Origin: an uncultured Prevotellaceae bacterium | GTDB taxonomy: Bacteria > Bacteroidota > Bacteroidia > Bacteroidales > Bacteroidaceae | Direction of reading: 5' to 3' | Length of the DNA: 55,312 nucleotides | Assembly (NCBI GenBank): GCA_902785695.1 | Contig: CACZZQ010000013.1 | Span: forward strand, 1 to 55,312 | Shown here: positions 15,617 to 24,382 of the stretch, in pieces | How the letters are laid out: each line of letters starts with the position of its first letter | Numbering within the stretch: position 1 is the stretch's first letter | Position numbers and translations under genes: made by a program | The notes under the pieces: generated by a model | Seen by the model: the letters and a program-made list of their open reading frames with translations, nothing else | Database searches by the model: none | Told to the model about the DNA's origin: nothing

Positions 15617-15958
15617 ATGACAAAGGCCGATGCCTTTTCTGATAGGATTCTTAAGCTGTATAAGTATCTTACAGAGGAAAGACATGAATTAGTTATTTCC
15701 AAACAGATATTGCGAAGTGGAACGGGCATTGGCGCAAATGTTTCAGAAAGCAGGAATGCTCAAGGTGGTAAAGATTTCATAAACAAACTTAATATTGCCC
15801 TCAAGGAGTCTGATGAAACAGAATATTGGCTAAAAAAGCTATTAAGTGGTGGATATATTACTCAGAAAGGATATGATTCTATGCATCGTGATAATGAGGA
15901 AATCATTTGTATTCTCACGAAAATAATAAAAACAATGAAGGAAAAAATAAATAATTGA
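15617..15958 (+). CDS. Four-helix-bundle protein (S23 / 23S rRNA intervening-sequence type)
   Basis: The protein has 113 residues starting at MTKADAFSDR, preceded by AAGGAAAG; an upstream in-frame ATG at 15590 gives 9 more residues. The pattern (LYKYLTEERHELVISKQILR, then GTGIGANVSES, then FINKLNIALKESDETEYWLK) matches the TIGR02436-type four-helix-bundle family. That family includes proteins encoded in rRNA intervening sequences and is structurally related to the Avd accessory protein of retroelements. The biochemical role is unknown. The gene is exactly enclosed by perfect 40-bp inverted repeats, interrupting the ddl-acyltransferase operon, so the unit may have moved. Its stop overlaps the next start by one nucleotide. 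Confidence 0.85.
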   Translation: MTKADAFSDRILKLYKYLTEERHELVISKQILRSGTGIGANVSESRNAQGGKDFINKLNIALKESDETEYWLKKLLSGGYITQKGYDSMHRDNEEIICILTKIIKTMKEKINN

Positions 15959-17160
15959 TGTCAATGGAAAAGTCTAATCATAATTCTCAATTCTCAACTC
16001 TCAATTCTCAATTGGACGAATTTAACGAGATTCGTCCCTATGAGCCTGAGGAGATGAATCAGGCATTCAACGACTTGTTGAACGACCGCCAGTTTAGTCT
16101 TATCATGAAGGGATTTGCGCCCTGGCTGCCTAAATTCCTTCGTAATGGTTTGCTGCGCCTGGCTTTCATCGGAGTGAAATCCCCCCTTGACTTCCAGAAG
16201 CGGTTTATGAAGCCTGTGGTGAACTACATCATCCGCAAGCATACGGATGGATGCACGTTCGATGACTCTCAACTTCCTGCGGATAAGCAAGTTCCTCGCT
16301 ATACTTTTGTAAGCAATCATCGTGACATCGTGCTCGACTCTGCCTTTCTGGATCTGCTGCTGTTCAAGAACGGTTATCCCACAACGGTGGAGATTGGCAT
16401 TGGAGACAACCTGTTGATCTATCCTTGGATCAAGCGTCTGGTGAGGATGAATAAAGCCTTTACCGTGCGTCGCGGCCTGACGGCTCACGAGATGTTTGAG
16501 AGCAGTCAGTTGATGAGCCGCTATATCCATTTCGCTGTGACAAAGAAGCGTGAAAATATCTGGATAGCGCAGCGTGAAGGACGTGCCAAAGACTCTGATG
16601 ACCGTACGCAGGAGTCGGTATTGAAGATGATGGCTATGGGTGGTGACTTGAAGGAACTGAATATCGTTCCCTTGACTATCAGCTATGAGTTCGACCCCTG
16701 TGACTACTTGAAGGCACAGGAGTTCCAACAGAAACGTGACAACCCCGCTTTCAAGAAGAGCAAGCAGGACGACCTCGACAATATGAAGACCGGTATCTTC
16801 GGTTACAAAGGACGCGTCAGATACCATTGCGGCACGCCCATCAACCTGTGGATAGAAGAACTTCGCGAGTTGCCAAAGAATGAGTTCTTCGCTCAGTTGG
16901 CAAAGCGTATGGACCAGGAGATTCATCGAGGCTATACGCTCTATCCTTGCAATTACATTGCCTTGGATGAATTGAATGGCAACGCAGAACAGAGCAGTCA
17001 CTATACCGCAGCTGACCGTCAGCGGTTTGAGTCATATCTGAAGGGACAATTGGCAAAGATAAAACTGCCAAATAAGGATGAGGCATTCTTGCGTCATAAG
17101 ATGTTGGAAATGTATGCCAATCCCGCTATCAATAAGGGTAAAGCGGATAGTGAAGAGTGA
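15958..17160 (+). CDS. 1-acyl-glycerol-3-phosphate acyltransferase-like (PlsC family)
   Basis: About 400 residues from the ATG at 15958 (an alternative start is 15964). The acyltransferase block I reads FVSNHRDIVLDSAFL near residue 117, and later blocks include RRGLTAHEMFESS and IWIAQREGRAKDSDDRTQES, the glycerol-phosphate/acyl binding part of PlsC-type enzymes. It is larger than ordinary PlsC (about 240), as in the group of longer Bacteroidetes homologues. Residues 5-19 are encoded by the 40-bp repeat arm and are unlikely to be ancestral. The last codons overlap another period-7 repeat (17149-17175). A role in phospholipid synthesis is inferred from the family. Confidence 0.82.
   Translation: MSMEKSNHNSQFSTLNSQLDEFNEIRPYEPEEMNQAFNDLLNDRQFSLIMKGFAPWLPKFLRNGLLRLAFIGVKSPLDFQKRFMKPVVNYIIRKHTDGCTFDDSQLPADKQVPRYTFVSNHRDIVLDSAFLDLLLFKNGYPTTVEIGIGDNLLIYPWIKRLVRMNKAFTVRRGLTAHEMFESSQLMSRYIHFAVTKKRENIWIAQREGRAKDSDDRTQESVLKMMAMGGDLKELNIVPLTISYEFDPCDYLKAQEFQQKRDNPAFKKSKQDDLDNMKTGIFGYKGRVRYHCGTPINLWIEELRELPKNEFFAQLAKRMDQEIHRGYTLYPCNYIALDELNGNAEQSSHYTAADRQRFESYLKGQLAKIKLPNKDEAFLRHKMLEMYANPAINKGKADSEE
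15974..16013. repeat. Right arm of the perfect 40-bp inverted repeat
   Basis: Exact reverse complement of 15536-15575. It lies within the first codons of the acyltransferase gene and encodes SNHNSQFSTLNSQL in frame, so this enzyme's N-terminus is repeat-derived. Confidence 0.95.
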
Positions 17161-17175
17161 AAAATTTGCTGCCGC
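17149..17175. repeat. GTGAAGA-type repeat with TTTGCTGCCGC tail
   Basis: AGTGAAGAGTGAAAAATTTG followed by CTGCCGC spans the acyltransferase stop codon and the leader of the next gene. The same head-tail design recurs at 19369-19410, 23711-23756, 26612-26658, 30435-30478 and 33162-33199. Confidence 0.75.
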
Positions 17176-17176
17176 A

Positions 17177-17842
17177 ATGAAGAGAAGTCTTTTACTTTTT
17201 TATCTTTTTACCTTTTTACCTTTTCTAATCTCCTGTACGCAGGATGCCTACGAGAAGGGAGAAGGGGAATTGTCTACAGTCGTGGCAGAGATGGCTGACG
17301 GCTTCACGTCATCTGACAAAAAGGTGACGCGATTCATCACCGACGATGGTGAGCAGTTTACGGTCAGCAACCCGTTTTCTTCTGAAATGATGCCCAAGGC
17401 TGACACGGTCTATCGTGCCATCTTCTATTATGCCAAGGATGGTGATAAGGCTGAAGTGAAGGGATTGAACAAGGTGATGGCCTTTTCGCCACATAAGATA
17501 GACAGCATGAAGACAGACCCTGTGAAGTTGGAGAGTGTCTGGATGGGGAAATCGAGGAAATATCTGAATCTCTCAATCTATCTGAGGCAGGGATATACTG
17601 CCGATGATGAGGCTGTCCAAAGGATTGGGTGCAACCGTGACACGTTGTACCAAAACGCTGACGGAACCAAGACACTCCGCCTTACCTTTTATCATAATCA
17701 GGGAGATGTGCCGGAATACTATTCACAACGCACTTATGTCAGCATCCCTCTCACTGGGGTTGATGCCGACTCCCTCTGGCTTACCGTCAATACCTACGAT
17801 GGACTTGTCATCCGGAAACTTATTTTAGAGCAACATGAATGA
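17177..17842 (+). CDS. Lipoprotein, possibly NigD-like
   Basis: The protein has 221 residues from the ATG at 17177. It begins with a lipoprotein signal (MKRSLLLFYLFTFLPFLISC; Cys20 is the likely lipidation site). The remaining sequence is mostly beta and includes GFTSSDKKVTRFITDDGEQF, which resembles NigD-like Bacteroidetes lipoproteins; this family call is tentative. The signal peptide is encoded by a T-rich repetitive stretch. It overlaps the next gene by 8 nt and so is probably translated with it. It is likely an outer-membrane or periplasmic lipoprotein of unknown function. Confidence 0.65.
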   Translation: MKRSLLLFYLFTFLPFLISCTQDAYEKGEGELSTVVAEMADGFTSSDKKVTRFITDDGEQFTVSNPFSSEMMPKADTVYRAIFYYAKDGDKAEVKGLNKVMAFSPHKIDSMKTDPVKLESVWMGKSRKYLNLSIYLRQGYTADDEAVQRIGCNRDTLYQNADGTKTLRLTFYHNQGDVPEYYSQRTYVSIPLTGVDADSLWLTVNTYDGLVIRKLILEQHE

Positions 17843-19364
17843 TACCGAACAAAAGACATGGACTACTGCTGAACTGAGCATCTACTGGCGTGCCGACCGC
17901 CATCAGGAGTACCACAGTATAGAGTTTGAACGGCCTCGTGAGGACAACCCGGAGCCGCAATATCCCGTTGTGGTGGGCGGGGTGCTTTCAGATACTCGTT
18001 TGCCGCAGAGCAATTCGTGGCGACATCTCTTTAGCCGTGTCGTTGTGAAAGCCTTCGACGAACATACGCTGACGGTGAAGTACGGAAATTATGAAATCAC
18101 AGTTCGACCTGGCGAACCCTCGGTTAAACTGGACGAGAACGGCATGGACTATACGAGTTTTGAGCTGTATCTTGGTGTTTTTCATGCGAAGCCAGAGAAT
18201 GCAAGTCTGACGGTGACCCATGACGAGCAATTCCTGCGTCGCTTCCGTACCAAGGAACGCATCATGCGACTGAAAGAAGAAGATGTGGAACTGCTACGGA
18301 AAATGAGCGAAAAGGAAGACCTCTTTGCAGCATATGGCTTGGGGCGTTGGCTGTATTATAACGCACCCACCGGCACCGCCATGCGCGAAGCCGAGCAACT
18401 GTTCCTCTCGACAAAGAAATATATACCCGATGCACTGGCAGCCTATGCGCTGATGTGGCGTTATGGTGAAACGAAGGAAAACATCATGGACCTCGATGAG
18501 TGTCAGAAACTGCTCAAAGCCGCTCTGAAGCGAGGCAGTGAGCGGGCTGCCCAGCAGTTTGCACGCCGACGCATCTATGGTATGTTCTGTGAGCCAGAAC
18601 CAGAGAAGGTCGCACAAGAGATAGAGCAACGCTTGAATGAGTCGGAAGACGTAGATCCTATGTGGTACTCGCTGCTGGCATATGCCTATGAACAGATGGG
18701 CAGAAATGATGATGCCATCAAGCAATATGAACTGTCTACTGCCAAGGGACAGTTGGATGACTATTATTATATGGCTTACCTCTACAAACAACGTGGCAAC
18801 GTAGCCCTACATGACAGTCTGATGGAGAAAGGTATCCTGGAGGGCAGTGGACTCTGTTGTATTTTCGGAGCCGATATGGATGAAGAGGAATTTAAACAAC
18901 TCTCCAACTATCAAGGAAGACGGCATCACGAGGAGGTTGCAGCTAATCTGCACATCGGATTGAATCGTGGCGAAGGGTGGTGTGCTTACTACCTCTGGTA
19001 TCTTACCTACTACGCTCAATTGGCCTTCCATGGAGGTGAAGCTGAATGGTCTGCCTATCTGAAACGGGGTGTTCAGCTGGGACATACTACTTGCTTGATG
19101 AAGGTTGCCGAACTGGCCGAAAACGGTGAGTGGCCAGAGAAAATGAGTCCTTACGATATCGGCGAGTTATGGCTTCGGGCAGCCCGCTATAGTTCTGGTG
19201 ACGAGGATGCATTGCGTGGTTTGCATCGTGTCAACGATCCGGCCTTCTTGTTGCGACACAAGAGGGAGTTGGAGACGTTTTGGATTCCTAAATATAATGA
19301 GGTGATAGGAGAACCGGAAACGACCCAGGACGATGATGACGGACGGTTTGACGCGTGGGCGTGA
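17835..19364 (+). CDS. Sel1/TPR-like repeat protein of unknown function
   Basis: The 509-residue protein has no signal peptide. Residues 1-130 are beta-rich and include YGNYEITVRPGEPSVKLDEN. From about 150 onward there are helical repeats of the Sel1/TPR kind: FAAYGLGRWLYYNAPTGTAM, DALAAYALMWRYGETKEN, MWYSLLAYAYEQMGRNDDAI, DDYYYMAYLYKQRGNVALHD, and TTCLMKVAELAENGEW. Such repeats bind partner proteins. It overlaps the lipoprotein gene upstream and is followed by three further accessory genes on the same strand. A cytoplasmic scaffold or an immunity-type role is possible but unproven. Confidence 0.6.
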   Translation: MNDTEQKTWTTAELSIYWRADRHQEYHSIEFERPREDNPEPQYPVVVGGVLSDTRLPQSNSWRHLFSRVVVKAFDEHTLTVKYGNYEITVRPGEPSVKLDENGMDYTSFELYLGVFHAKPENASLTVTHDEQFLRRFRTKERIMRLKEEDVELLRKMSEKEDLFAAYGLGRWLYYNAPTGTAMREAEQLFLSTKKYIPDALAAYALMWRYGETKENIMDLDECQKLLKAALKRGSERAAQQFARRRIYGMFCEPEPEKVAQEIEQRLNESEDVDPMWYSLLAYAYEQMGRNDDAIKQYELSTAKGQLDDYYYMAYLYKQRGNVALHDSLMEKGILEGSGLCCIFGADMDEEEFKQLSNYQGRRHHEEVAANLHIGLNRGEGWCAYYLWYLTYYAQLAFHGGEAEWSAYLKRGVQLGHTTCLMKVAELAENGEWPEKMSPYDIGELWLRAARYSSGDEDALRGLHRVNDPAFLLRHKRELETFWIPKYNEVIGEPETTQDDDDGRFDAWA

Positions 19365-19368
19365 GGAA

Positions 19369-19410
19369 AGTGAAGAGTGAAAAAGTGAAAGGTGAATAAT
19401 TTGCTACCGC
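19369..19410. repeat. Period-7 GTGAAGA-type repeat with TTTGCTACCGC tail
   Basis: Units AGTGAAG, AGTGAAA, AAGTGAA, AGGTGAA are followed by TAATTTGCTACCGC. The repeat fills the gap between two genes and ends 1 nt before the ATG at 19412, so it also provides the leader and ribosome-binding region. Confidence 0.75.
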
Positions 19411-19411
19411 T

Positions 19412-20005
19412 ATGGACAATAAGAAGAGAGCCGAAAGGATCATTAAGAATGTGGAGCAGATGCGCGAGAACTCACAGGAGATGAGGATGTGGAAAAACAT
19501 CCCGTTGGCCAAGGAGTGCGTACAACTGCTCAAAGACCTTGATGACCCAGAGGAGACACCAATGGGTAAGGCATTGGCCTGCGAGGCCATCATCCAGCAG
19601 TTGCCGGAATATGATGTGCCGCGACTGGTGCTGAGCATCCTTCACTATAAACTGCAACTGGTGAAGGAGTCAGACGAGCATGACTCAGAGCGTTATCCCA
19701 CCGAGGAAGAGGTTGTCAACGACATCCAGCGTCTGTCGGACTATATAGACACAGAGCACGTCAGCAGCGAGTGGTTCCGCAAACTCTATCACCGCCATCT
19801 GGAGTCTGACCCTATTCAGCGTACGCCAAAGTGGGAAGAGAACTACTACGAAGTGGAAAAGGAGTGCGACCGACGGTTGGGCGACACGCCTCGCGGCATG
19901 GGCTTCTGCTTCGGCTATTGGAGCACGTTGCGTCAGGTATTGGCAGAACGAGGCATCATGTGGCGCTCGCCCTCAGAACTGAATCCCAGAGTAATGTTTG
20001 ACTAA
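19412..20005 (+). CDS. Hypothetical protein, helical, accessory cluster
   Basis: The 197-residue soluble protein is rich in charged helices (RIIKNVEQMRENSQEMRMWK, VVNDIQRLSDYIDTEHVSSE). The C-terminal part has CFGYWSTLRQVLAERGIMWR and ends in LNPRVMFD. I do not recognise the family with certainty. It sits between the Sel1-like and MORN-like genes with short spacing on both sides, so it probably belongs to the same transcription unit. Confidence 0.7.
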   Translation: MDNKKRAERIIKNVEQMRENSQEMRMWKNIPLAKECVQLLKDLDDPEETPMGKALACEAIIQQLPEYDVPRLVLSILHYKLQLVKESDEHDSERYPTEEEVVNDIQRLSDYIDTEHVSSEWFRKLYHRHLESDPIQRTPKWEENYYEVEKECDRRLGDTPRGMGFCFGYWSTLRQVLAERGIMWRSPSELNPRVMFD

Positions 20006-20021
20006 TCAATATTTGAGACCT

Positions 20022-21635
20022 ATGGCAACAGCATGTTTCATCAACACCTATAACAGCTACATGGATCGTGGTGCTACGGTGAGCAAGACACCCATCAAGC
20101 ACATTGAAGTGGATGAAGAAGATATCGTGGTCGGCCAGCCCTTGCCCAAATGGTGGAGCAGTGTAGGAGCCCCTATCGTAACCGCCTACGACGGACAGCA
20201 TCTTGAGTTGGAACTGCGTGGCAAGACCATCAATATCAAGGTGGGCGAAGAGGTAGAAATAGAATGCACAGAGACCAATGTGGGCTATGGTGTCATCAGC
20301 CGTGATGTTTACTACGTGAAACTCATCAGCACCGAGCTCGTCTATAAAGGCGACTGGCAGCTGGCCGACACCATTCTTGAGAAGTTGGCAGGGCCTATTG
20401 GCGACGGTGAAGTGTTGTATCCCAATGGTGATCACTTCAAAGGCGCTTTCCACCTGAGCTATGCCAGTATCAACGGACCAGCCTATGCTGCTGACGGACG
20501 CTACGAGTTTGCCGACGGCAGCTACATCGAGCGGGCCTGGATTCACACGTCGAAGGACAAGAAGCCACAATGGTGGGGACTGCACGGCGTGTTTCGCATC
20601 CATCACCCTGAGGGACCAGACTCTATCGCCATGTTCCTGAGAGGTGGCAAGCGCTACGGCTTTGAGTTGTTCCTTGGCAAAAAAACTTGGGTGGAGGAGT
20701 GGTATGCCGGCGACAGCATCGTGCGCTATTCGGGTCCCGACGAGATCTTCCATTATGACGTAGAGGATTTCGAGATTGACGAGACGAGTCAGGAGGACTG
20801 CATGACACTCCGACTGACGCTACGCGACGGCAAGGATGTCTATCGCATCGAACAGCGGGGCGGAAACTACACTGCCAATCAGTATAACAAGCATATCTAT
20901 GAGCTCTCTACCCACGTCACCACACAGTTGCCCAATGGCGATATCCTGGAGCACGATGGCGACGATGTGCGCGACTTCAAGCCGTATGATGGCTATGTTG
21001 AGGTGTATCGTGCCAAGACAGGTAAGTCTCGCAAAGAACACTGGCAGAAAGGCGAACTGACGGATAAGCAAAAATGGCAGCGCGATGTACGTGCAGCGAC
21101 TAAGGTGACGCTGCCAGACCCTACTGGCGTAGATGATGAACTGGAGGCCAACGTATGGAAGGACGGACACATCGAATACAAATATAAGGAATGGGTCTAT
21201 GATGGCGAGGTGAAGAACAACCGCCCCGACGGACAGGGAGTACTCATAGGAGACTGTCGCCACGGCGAACGCCGCTACGAGGGCATCTTTATCGACGGTG
21301 TCTATGTCAGCGACGATAAGCAGCCTGCCGGCGAGATAATGTTGCATGCCAAGAGCGGACACAGTTCATGGAGCATCGGAGGCAGTTCCGATTGGGAATA
21401 CAAAGAGGAAGACATCGTGGCCAAGCTTGGTCGCCTGAATTTCGACGGTTTCTGGAGCTACGAGATTATCAGCATCAAGAAGGACTGCATCACCATTGGA
21501 TACTACAACAAGGAATACGAACTGCGCCCCGACAAGCCCCTGCATCTCTCACATGAAATAGAAGGTCGCGAATACAGTGACGGCTGTGTGTATGATGGCG
21601 ATGACTATTCACTCGAACTGACATGGAAGGAATAA
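20022..21635 (+). CDS. MORN-like repeat protein of unknown function
   Basis: The protein has 537 residues from the ATG at 20022; a TTG at 19998 is in frame but overlaps the previous gene. Several stretches look like MORN repeats: GEVLYPNGDHFKGAFHL, GRYEFADGSYIERAW and WVYDGEVKNNRPDGQGVL, plus EGREYSDGCVYDGDDY. MORN repeats form extended beta-sheets that bind lipids or proteins. There is no signal peptide. It overlaps the DUF1963 gene by 13 nt, suggesting coupled translation. Confidence 0.65.
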   Translation: MATACFINTYNSYMDRGATVSKTPIKHIEVDEEDIVVGQPLPKWWSSVGAPIVTAYDGQHLELELRGKTINIKVGEEVEIECTETNVGYGVISRDVYYVKLISTELVYKGDWQLADTILEKLAGPIGDGEVLYPNGDHFKGAFHLSYASINGPAYAADGRYEFADGSYIERAWIHTSKDKKPQWWGLHGVFRIHHPEGPDSIAMFLRGGKRYGFELFLGKKTWVEEWYAGDSIVRYSGPDEIFHYDVEDFEIDETSQEDCMTLRLTLRDGKDVYRIEQRGGNYTANQYNKHIYELSTHVTTQLPNGDILEHDGDDVRDFKPYDGYVEVYRAKTGKSRKEHWQKGELTDKQKWQRDVRAATKVTLPDPTGVDDELEANVWKDGHIEYKYKEWVYDGEVKNNRPDGQGVLIGDCRHGERRYEGIFIDGVYVSDDKQPAGEIMLHAKSGHSSWSIGGSSDWEYKEEDIVAKLGRLNFDGFWSYEIISIKKDCITIGYYNKEYELRPDKPLHLSHEIEGREYSDGCVYDGDDYSLELTWKE

Positions 21636-22258
21636 AGATTCAGACTCACCCTGCGGATGATGCACTCTTCGGTCAGAGCAAGTGGTGGGGAGAGCCTGAT
21701 ATGCCTGAGGAGCTGGACTATCCGGAGGTAACCGTCTGCGAGGACGGCGACACTTGGGATGACCCGCTGACCTTCGTCTGTCAGATTCGCTGTGAGGATA
21801 TTGCGTCCCTTGACCCCGAGGGATTGTTGCCCCACGAGGGGATGCTCTATTTCTTTGCGGCCCTTGACTACTATCTTGGCGACATTGATGCACCGACTTT
21901 TCCTGGTATGGGATTGTGGCGACCCGAGTATTTCAAAGTTATCTACGCCCCATCGTGCAATGATCTGCATACCCACCACATCGTCAATGAAGACGGTACG
22001 TCAGCCACATTGCCTGCCGAAGCCATCACCTTTTCAGTAGGTAAGGCGTACGATGACAGTACCCGTCTGTTAGGTATCCCTTATATAGAAGAGGTACGTG
22101 AGGAACTGCCCGATATGCGCTCACTTCTTCAGATTGACGAGAATGACCGATGGAACCTCATCTTCCACGATTGCGGTATGTTGAATTTCCTGATAAGCCC
22201 TTCTGACCTTCTTGCCCGCAGGTGGGATAAAGTGTCCTGTTATCTTTTCTCTTTCTGA
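21623..22258 (+). CDS. YwqG / DUF1963 family protein
   Basis: The 211-residue soluble protein shows the DUF1963 pattern: an early WWGEPDMP, then PLTFVCQIRCEDIASLDPEG and LLPHEGMLYFFAALDY, and later DRWNLIFHDCGMLNFLIS. YwqG relatives occur in variable gene clusters of unknown function and sometimes in polymorphic-toxin immunity loci. The final residues after the family core (ARRWDKVSCYLFSF) are shorter than in typical members. It is the last plus-strand gene of the cluster and converges on the threonine aldolase gene. Confidence 0.75.
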   Translation: MEGIKIQTHPADDALFGQSKWWGEPDMPEELDYPEVTVCEDGDTWDDPLTFVCQIRCEDIASLDPEGLLPHEGMLYFFAALDYYLGDIDAPTFPGMGLWRPEYFKVIYAPSCNDLHTHHIVNEDGTSATLPAEAITFSVGKAYDDSTRLLGIPYIEEVREELPDMRSLLQIDENDRWNLIFHDCGMLNFLISPSDLLARRWDKVSCYLFSF

Positions 22259-22269
22259 CAGAGGGATAG

Positions 22270-23301
22270 CTACTTTGTCAGAAAACCCTTGAGGGCTTGC
22301 AAATCCTCATCGGTAGTGGCCCAGCTGGTGACGAACCGACAGATGGTGTGATGGTTGTCGTAGGGTCCCCAATGGGTGAACTGCACCTTTTGTGAGAGTC
22401 TGGTGATCTCCTCGTTAGGCAGGATGACGAACTGCTGATTTGTTGGTGAGTCAAGATAAAAGGCATAGCCATGCTCTTGGAACAGCTGTTTCATCTGCAT
22501 GGCTTTTTCTATGGCATGACGCGCTAAGTCAAAGTATAGATTATCGGTGAATAGTGCCTCGAACTGCAGACCAATCAGAGCACCTTTGGCTATCACTGCA
22601 CCATGCTGCTTCTGGATAGAGAAGAAATGCTTATGGGCATTGCCGTGGGTAAACACGACAGCCTCACCACACAACGCACCAATCTTTGTGCCACCGATAT
22701 AAAAAACATCACAATGGCGTGCCAGATAGGGCAGGGTGATGTCACAACCATCGGCCATCAAACCATAGCCCAGGCGAGCTCCGTCGATATAAAGTGGAAT
22801 ATCGAAGTTGCGACAGACCTGATAGATGGCATCCAATTCGAGTGCGGTGTAGAGCGTACCCAGTTCCGTAGGGAAGGTGATATATACCAAGCCTGGATGT
22901 ACAGCGTGGTTACGGTTGCCGTCAGCCATGAAGTCGTCCAGGTATTTCTTCAGCACACGGGCATCCATCTTTCCCTGCGTATCGGGCAGGGTGATGATCT
23001 TATGTTCCGTAAACTCTACGGCACCCGCCTCGTGCACGTTGATATGACCAGTGCCCACGCAAATAACGCCCTCGTACTGATAGAGCATGGAGTCAATGGT
23101 GGTAGCATTAGCCTGCGTACCTCCAGTAAGGAAGAAGATCTGAGCATCAGGCAGTCCGCAGGCCTGACGGATACGACGCTTTGCATGTTCCGAAAAATCA
23201 TCGAAACCGTAAGGCGTGGGACGTGCATCGTTGTGTTTTACAAGGGCCTCCAACACTAAAGGATGGGCCCCGTTGTCATAGTCGCATTCAAGGGATAACA
23301 T
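22270..23301 (-). CDS. ltaE: Threonine aldolase (low-specificity, PLP enzyme)
   Basis: The 343-residue fold-type I PLP enzyme of the beta-eliminating lyase group. PLP-site features are visible: FLTGGTQANATTIDSML near the N-terminus, YIDGARLGYGLMADG containing the Asp that contacts the PLP ring, and YIGGTKIGALCGEAVVF with the Schiff-base Lys in GGTK. It cleaves threonine or allo-threonine to glycine and acetaldehyde. The gene starts 10 nt after the terC-like gene ends, so it is the last gene of the proB-proA-argF'-terC run. Confidence 0.88.
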   Translation of the reverse strand: MLSLECDYDNGAHPLVLEALVKHNDARPTPYGFDDFSEHAKRRIRQACGLPDAQIFFLTGGTQANATTIDSMLYQYEGVICVGTGHINVHEAGAVEFTEHKIITLPDTQGKMDARVLKKYLDDFMADGNRNHAVHPGLVYITFPTELGTLYTALELDAIYQVCRNFDIPLYIDGARLGYGLMADGCDITLPYLARHCDVFYIGGTKIGALCGEAVVFTHGNAHKHFFSIQKQHGAVIAKGALIGLQFEALFTDNLYFDLARHAIEKAMQMKQLFQEHGYAFYLDSPTNQQFVILPNEEITRLSQKVQFTHWGPYDNHHTICRFVTSWATTDEDLQALKGFLTK

Positions 23302-23311
23302 ATCTGTTTTA

Positions 23312-24334
23312 TTATTTACTCTTAGTGACTACATACGATAATCCCATCGATAGTAGCAGGGTGCCAAAGATGAAGACCAGAGACCAGATAGTCGGTACTT
23401 CGATATGAGGCATATTCAGGTCGAAGCCCAGCCATGCGGCTCCGGCGTTGATGTATTCGTTCATGGCTAAAAGCATCTTGACACCTACAAAGATGAGGAT
23501 GATGCCCAGCCCGTATTTCAGATAAGTGAAGTATTTTGCCACAGCTGCCAGTGCAAAATAAAGTGCACGCAGGCCTAAGATGGCAAAGATGTTAGAAGTG
23601 AGCACGATGAATGGGTCACGGCTCACAGAGAAGACGGCAGGGATAGAGTCTACGGCAAAGGCCACATCGGTGGTCTCAATGACAAGTAGGGTGATGAAAA
23701 GAGGCGTTGCTTTAAGTGAAGAGTGAAGAGTGAAGAGTGAAGAGTTTGCTTCCGCACTTGTTTCTTTCACAAAGAACTTTTCACCATGCATCTGGTCGGT
23801 CACAGGGAAGAACTTCTTGAATAGCTTGACGATAAAGTTCTGCGACGGATCACTTTGCTGTTCATCGCTATGCCCAAACATCTTTCCGCCCGTGTAGAGC
23901 AGGAACAGACCGAATAGTCCTAATATCCATTCGAACTGCTCCACCATCGCTGCGCCAGCAAAGATAAAGATGCTGCGGAGCACCAAGGCACCAAAGATGC
24001 CCCAGAACAATACTTCGTGCTGGTATTTCCGATCTACACCAAAGAACGAGAAGAGCATCAGGAATACAAAGAGGTTATCCATCGAGAGCGATTTCTCGAT
24101 GAGATAGCCAGCAAGGAATTCCATTGCTTTTTCATGAGGTTCAACGGGGTAGAGCAGATAGATGCCAGCACAGAAGATGAGTGATACGCCTATCCAGACG
24201 CCAGTCATCTTCAGCGCTTCCTTGATGCTGACCTCATGTTCGCCTTTCTTGCCGAACATTTTCAGGTCGGCAATCAGCATGATAAATACTAAGACGTAGA
24301 ACAGGATCCACGCCCAGAAAGGTAATATGTCCAT
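23312..24334 (-). CDS. TerC family integral membrane protein with repeat-derived loop
   Basis: The 340-residue polytopic protein is of the TerC/Alx type. Family blocks are EKSLSMDNLFVFLMLFSFFG and IETTDVAFAVDSIPAVFSVS, the acidic membrane motifs associated with metal (Mn or similar) export. The cytoplasmic loop between helices carries [16 protein letters not shown], encoded by a complete period-7 element (23711-23756) that is absent from normal TerC proteins. The frame is intact and the insertion lies outside the conserved helices, so function may be kept. Confidence 0.88.
   Translation of the reverse strand: MDILPFWAWILFYVLVFIMLIADLKMFGKKGEHEVSIKEALKMTGVWIGVSLIFCAGIYLLYPVEPHEKAMEFLAGYLIEKSLSMDNLFVFLMLFSFFGVDRKYQHEVLFWGIFGALVLRSIFIFAGAAMVEQFEWILGLFGLFLLYTGGKMFGHSDEQQSDPSQNFIVKLFKKFFPVTDQMHGEKFFVKETSAEANSSLFTLHSSLKATPLFITLLVIETTDVAFAVDSIPAVFSVSRDPFIVLTSNIFAILGLRALYFALAAVAKYFTYLKYGLGIILIFVGVKMLLAMNEYINAGAAWLGFDLNMPHIEVPTIWSLVFIFGTLLLSMGLSYVVTKSK
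23711..23756. repeat. Period-7 GTGAAGA element inside the terC-like gene
   Basis: TTTAA, four GTGAAGA-type 7-mers and the tail TTTGCTTCCGCA. On the minus strand it is translated as [14 protein letters not shown]. Confidence 0.85.
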
Positions 24335-24335
24335 G

Positions 24336-24370
24336 TTTTAATGCTTAATGCTCAATGCTTAATGCTTAAT
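24336..24370. repeat. Period-7 array (AATGCTT) between argF' and terC
   Basis: Units AATGCTT, AATGCTC, AATGCTT, AATGCTT, then AATTGAT. It occupies most of the gap between the two minus-strand genes. Confidence 0.65.
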
Positions 24371-24382
24371 TGATAGATGTGA

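Noticed and set aside
15617-15958. Diversity-generating retroelement (Avd-like four-helix protein)
   Set aside because: No reverse transcriptase, template repeat or variable repeat is nearby; the family resemblance alone does not support it.
17195-17230. T-rich stretch in the lipoprotein gene as another member of the period-7 family
   Set aside because: Its period is nearer 8 (CTTTTTAC) and it encodes a plausible signal peptide; similarity to the repeats may be chance.
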